Positions 23,663 through 24,229 of a stretch of DNA of 24,229 nt are shown in pieces. The stretch covers positions 1 to 24,229 of the forward strand of contig JABIVN010000495.1 in assembly GCA_018667205.1 (NCBI GenBank). The letters run 5' to 3'. Both the position numbers and the translations under genes were made by a program. The stretch comes from Gammaproteobacteria bacterium. Its GTDB lineage: Bacteria > Pseudomonadota > Gammaproteobacteria > Pseudomonadales > Azotimanducaceae. Numbering within the stretch: the stretch's first letter is position 1; every line of letters begins with the position of its first letter. Below the pieces are notes generated by a model that was not told the DNA's origin, searched no databases, and worked only from the letters and a program-made list of their open reading frames with translations.

Positions 23663-24229
23663 ATGGGTGAAGCGAGTTATTCTGGAGCGTCTGGTGAGCA
23701 GTTGACGTCAACGATAGGACAACACTTGGATAGTGTGGCGGCAAACGACCCGAATCATCCAGCGTTGATTGTGCCGCATCAAAATATTCGTTGGAGCTAT
23801 GCAGAATTCGTTGCAGAAGTAGATCGATTTGCCACCGGGATGCTGGCGCTAGGCATTGTGCAGGGTGACAGGGTCGGCATTTGGTCACCCAACCGATATG
23901 AATGGGTTGTGACTCAATTTGCCACGGCGAAGATTGGTGCGATCATGGTTTGTATTAATCCGGCTTACCGGTTGTATGAACTGGAGTATTCGCTCAACAA
24001 AGTCGGTTGCAAGGCCATTATCGCCGCAGAGAGTTTCAAGAACAGCTACTACCTAAAAATGCTAGAAGAACTTGCCCCCGAATTATCTCACTGTGAACCG
24101 GGACAGCTGGAATCCAAAAAGCTACCGCAACTTGAATTAGTCATCCGGATGGGCACCGAGGCCTCTGCAGGCATGTTTAATTTTGATGCTGTAAGTGAGA
24201 TGGGTGGGAAAGACGAGGCCGCTCGTTTA
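23663..24229 (+). CDS. Acyl-CoA synthetase (AMP-binding enzyme), N-terminal part
   Basis: The first 189 codons of an ANL-superfamily ligase, cut by the window edge. Recognisable N-domain blocks are NIRWSYAEFVAEVDRFATGM, QGDRVGIWSPNRYEWVVTQF and IGAIMVCINPAYRLYELEYS, then GCKAIIAAESFKNSYYLKML and PQLELVIRMG. The pattern is close to the ACSF2/medium- to long-chain fatty acyl-CoA synthetase group. The P-loop and the C-terminal catalytic lysine lie beyond the window, so substrate class is inferred only from this N-domain similarity. The ATG at 23663 is preceded by GGGGTAGG about 8 bases upstream. The expected role is ATP-dependent activation of a fatty acid. Confidence 0.88.
   Translation, partial: MGEASYSGASGEQLTSTIGQHLDSVAANDPNHPALIVPHQNIRWSYAEFVAEVDRFATGMLALGIVQGDRVGIWSPNRYEWVVTQFATAKIGAIMVCINPAYRLYELEYSLNKVGCKAIIAAESFKNSYYLKMLEELAPELSHCEPGQLESKKLPQLELVIRMGTEASAGMFNFDAVSEMGGKDEAARL

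Noticed and set aside
23352..23705. 117-codon + strand frame between yaeQ and the acyl-CoA synthetase
   Set aside because: Overlaps the end of yaeQ and the start of the synthetase in another frame, with no recognisable content.

Overview
The window reads as chromosomal DNA of a Gram-negative bacterium, most likely a marine or sediment gammaproteobacterium. This is inferred from exported and outer-membrane proteins with Sec signals, a YaeQ homologue (a family concentrated in Proteobacteria) and an acyl-CoA synthetase of proteobacterial type. No rRNA or other taxonomic marker is present, so the placement is tentative. No tRNA, rRNA, CRISPR array, intact transposase or phage gene was seen.

Layout. 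Positions 1-1100 look like eroded accessory DNA: a 77-aa ORF with a recombinase-like tail and fragments of a broken MFS/MHS transporter. Positions 1144-1806 (+) encode an exported Ala/Glu-rich low-complexity protein, followed by a clear terminator. After an almost empty 0.6 kb with a structured hairpin, 2492-3550 (-) is a zinc alcohol/polyol dehydrogenase with a 17-bp direct repeat in front of it. Positions 3963-18966 (-) hold one tightly packed seven-gene operon, the centrepiece of the window. Upstream of it on the same strand are a vanadium-haloperoxidase-like exported enzyme (19215-21911) and a small periplasmic rhodanese (22170-22502) preceded by 23-bp tandem repeats. On the + strand, yaeQ (22889-23440) is followed by the start of an acyl-CoA synthetase that runs off the right edge.

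The operon in transcription order encodes: (1) a cytoplasmic 828-aa fusion of an FAD/pyridine-nucleotide reductase, two cyclic-nucleotide-binding domains and a four-cluster [4Fe-4S] module; (2) a five-helix membrane protein with two His-x13-His pairs, read as a di-heme cytochrome b; (3) a membrane-anchored decaheme cytochrome c with an N-terminal cytoplasmic beta domain; (4) a lipoprotein with two GlcG/HbpS-like domains; (5) an 848-aa outer-membrane beta-barrel; (6) a 1242-aa decaheme cytochrome c with a C-terminal LVIVD beta-propeller; (7) a pentaheme cytochrome c554-like protein ending in a SPOR peptidoglycan-binding domain. Junctions overlap or are separated by 3 bases, so the genes are almost certainly co-transcribed.

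Together the operon supplies 25 predicted c-type hemes, two b hemes, four Fe-S clusters and FAD, laid out from cytoplasm through inner membrane and periplasm to the outer membrane. The most economical reading is a trans-envelope electron conduit for extracellular electron transfer, in either direction. It has a porin-cytochrome logic but does not resemble MtrCAB in domain make-up, and its cytoplasmic end carries cNMP domains. This is inference from gene content; the direction of electron flow and the substrate cannot be read from the sequence.
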